DNA of 64,000 bases from Parasalinivibrio latis (lineage in GTDB: Bacteria > Pseudomonadota > Gammaproteobacteria > Enterobacterales > Vibrionaceae): assembly GCF_036825535.1 (NCBI RefSeq), contig NZ_CP098813.1, positions 1,116,001-1,180,000 on the forward strand, in the 5' to 3' direction. The position numbers and the translations under genes were made by a program. Below the pieces are notes generated by a model. The model did no database searches. It saw only the letters and a list, made by a program, of their open reading frames with translations, and was not told where the DNA came from. Positions 62,652 through 64,000 of the stretch are shown in pieces. Position 1 is the stretch's first letter; each line of letters begins with the position of its first letter.

Positions 62652-63845
62652 CTATTCAGCAATAAGTTCTTGATACACAATTGGGTCTGTAGCCCCTTCA
62701 GTGCCAAGTACCAGTATTTTGCTGTCCTTTCCTATGCGCAACTGTTTAGCTAACTCATTGTCATCAGCAGCCACGAGTAGAGCGGCTAACCCGGCGACAG
62801 CAGACTCTCCTGCTTCAATTATTGGATCAGACCCAAAACTTTTGGCGAGAAGGCGCATTGTCTGAGGAACGGTATCTTCACTGATAGTTAGAAAATCGTT
62901 GGCTCCATTTGAAAGAATTTTCCATGCAAGCATTGAAACCTCACCACATTCAAGTCCAGCCATCAAAGTGGTTAGATCCCCCTCAACGGCAACGGGTTTT
63001 CCTGCAACTGCACTTTTCTGGAGGCAGTTTGCCGCCTCAGGCTCTACAACGATAAAACGTGGTCGCAAATTCCCCCATTGTAGCCAAAAGTAACCGCACA
63101 CCGCAGACGCTAAGCCGCCGACACCGCCTTGAACAAAGACATGTGTCGGGATGTCATCTCCCAATTGTTTTGTTATCTCGGATAACATCACTGTGTACCC
63201 TGCGGCAACGTGTTTGGGTATCTCCATGTATCCTTCGTAAGACGTATCTGAAACGATGATTCGTTGGTGGACCCGGGCGTTTTCATCAGCGATGCGTACA
63301 GATTCGTCATAGTTGCCGTCAATACGAATGACTTCAGCACCGAAGGCTTCCATGGCAGCTTTTCGTCCTTCGGAGACATCTTTGTGTATATAGATAACGC
63401 ACCGACACCCAAACATTTGTGCTCCCCAAGCCACCGAACGGCCGTGGTTTCCGTCTGTGGCGCAGGTAACAGTGACATCAGAAAGCTTTTCCTTCCATTG
63501 GCCGGCTAAAAGAGAAGCAAAGTCGGGGATTTCACCATAACGTTTTGAAGCAACCAACTGGAGTTGCTTACCTACCGCATATGCTCCTCCCAGAGCTTTG
63601 AAACTTTTTAGCCCAAACCGTTTGGCTTCGTCCTTGTACCAAATCTTGCTGACACCAATCTCATTTGCCAAACAGGATAACTGATGTAAAGGGGTCTCAT
63701 TGTATTCCGGCCAAGCGGAGATGCTATCAATTGCTTCCTTGGCCTGTTCTAAGTCGAGAACCTTCTTTTGTTCATCAGAATACTCTGCATCCGCATTTGC
63801 TTTAGGATTTAAAAAGTGGGTTATCCTGCCTGATACCAATACCAT
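62652..63845 (-). CDS. dpaL: Diaminopropionate ammonia-lyase
   Basis: A 397-residue PLP enzyme of fold type II, the length of E. coli YgeX/DpaL. Lys83 in FGLKSFKALGGAYAV should bind PLP. Asp131 in TCATDGNHGRSVAW and Asp200 in IIVSDTSYEGYMEIP match, with the same 69-residue spacing, the two catalytic aspartates known in E. coli diaminopropionate ammonia-lyase (Asp120, Asp189) and absent from ordinary threonine dehydratases. It should convert D- or L-2,3-diaminopropionate to pyruvate and two ammonia. AGGAG lies 10 bases before the ATG. It is convergent with the island operon; its own upstream region is cut by the window end. Confidence 0.88.
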   Translation of the reverse strand: MVLVSGRITHFLNPKANADAEYSDEQKKVLDLEQAKEAIDSISAWPEYNETPLHQLSCLANEIGVSKIWYKDEAKRFGLKSFKALGGAYAVGKQLQLVASKRYGEIPDFASLLAGQWKEKLSDVTVTCATDGNHGRSVAWGAQMFGCRCVIYIHKDVSEGRKAAMEAFGAEVIRIDGNYDESVRIADENARVHQRIIVSDTSYEGYMEIPKHVAAGYTVMLSEITKQLGDDIPTHVFVQGGVGGLASAVCGYFWLQWGNLRPRFIVVEPEAANCLQKSAVAGKPVAVEGDLTTLMAGLECGEVSMLAWKILSNGANDFLTISEDTVPQTMRLLAKSFGSDPIIEAGESAVAGLAALLVAADDNELAKQLRIGKDSKILVLGTEGATDPIVYQELIAE

Positions 63846-64000
63846 TTATGGTCTACTCCTTGTAAAACTGAATTCACACCCAAAGGAAAATAACGAGTTC
63901 AGCTAAAAGCATACGATGGATTTGAAGAGGGGATTAATTGATATCTTTATTGTGGATGAAGAAAAAGTGCAAATATAGCTTCTAAGGGTAGAGAAAAGAG
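63846..64000. promoter_or_regulatory. Upstream region of dpaL, cut by the window edge
   Basis: AT-rich, no gene visible. It carries the dpaL ribosome binding site (AGGAG, minus strand) and probably its promoter; anything further upstream is outside the window. Confidence 0.4.

Noticed and set aside
62652..63845. Annotation as EutB or threonine dehydratase
   Set aside because: The TDGNHGR and SDTSYEGY motifs with both catalytic aspartates are those of diaminopropionate ammonia-lyase.

Overview
The window is one uninterrupted stretch of bacterial chromosome. It is densely coded, with overlapping operons, AAGGAG-type ribosome binding sites and intrinsic terminators. The gene set (GrxB, FetAB, a CysB-type LysR regulator, an RhlE-type helicase, an aerotolerance operon, several sodium-linked or TRAP transporters, a sulfatase with its maturase, a polysaccharide-active locus) suggests a marine or estuarine gammaproteobacterium, perhaps Vibrionaceae-like. 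That placement is inferred from gene content; no rRNA, tRNA or universal marker gene is present. I saw no insertion sequence, prophage, CRISPR array or integron.

Layout. (1) 1-755: window edge, a small membrane protein and structured non-coding DNA. (2) 756-9301: a LacI-type repressor facing a complete sugar ABC transporter (binding protein, ATPase, two permeases), a ketose 3-epimerase-like protein and an FGGY pentulose kinase; the sugar is unknown. (3) 9448-11827: MgtC-like protein, acetyltransferase, short-chain dehydrogenase, DUF1904 tautomerase-fold protein. (4) 11867-22712: a uronate/oligosaccharide locus with a LacI regulator, GH88 unsaturated glucuronyl hydrolase, TRAP transporter, DUF2264 enzyme, a large secreted beta-helix protein and a possible accessory chaperone. 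(5) 22899-26755: ferric-reductase-like flavocytochrome, then an M20 amidohydrolase with a two-part DUF3100-type membrane system. (6) 27362-32859: sulfatase, sodium/solute symporter, LysR regulator and radical-SAM sulfatase maturase. (7) 33009-37411: two small proteins, a di-heme cytochrome c peroxidase and a periplasmic catalase-peroxidase. (8) 37566-43008: CysB-like regulator, YkvA, DEAD-box helicase, reductase-fold protein, glutaredoxin 2, FetAB. (9) 43547-47629: a catalytically dead ABC ATPase, a TauE exporter, a Crp/Fnr regulator, a ChbG/YdjC deacetylase and a carboxymuconolactone-decarboxylase-like protein. (10) 47699-54692: a moxR-DUF58-DUF4381-batA-batB/C-batD operon. (11) 55557-63845: a catabolic island resembling ectoine-utilisation clusters, with an EutA-like protein, M20 deacylase, three-part TRAP transporter, M24 hydrolase, Lrp regulator and, convergently, a 2,3-diaminopropionate ammonia-lyase.

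How the parts fit. Regions 4 and 6 together look like uptake and intracellular breakdown of sulfated, uronic-acid-containing marine oligosaccharides: a secreted beta-helix protein, TRAP and sodium symport, GH88 and a sulfatase activated by its own maturase. Region 11 reads as a pathway that imports an amino-acid-like compatible solute or N-acyl diamino acid, hydrolyses and deacylates it, and splits the diamino acid to pyruvate and ammonia. The strongest candidates for something undescribed are this island with DpaL in place of EutB, the orphan ABC ATPase that has lost every catalytic motif, and the beta-helix enzyme with a carbohydrate-binding domain inserted inside the helix.
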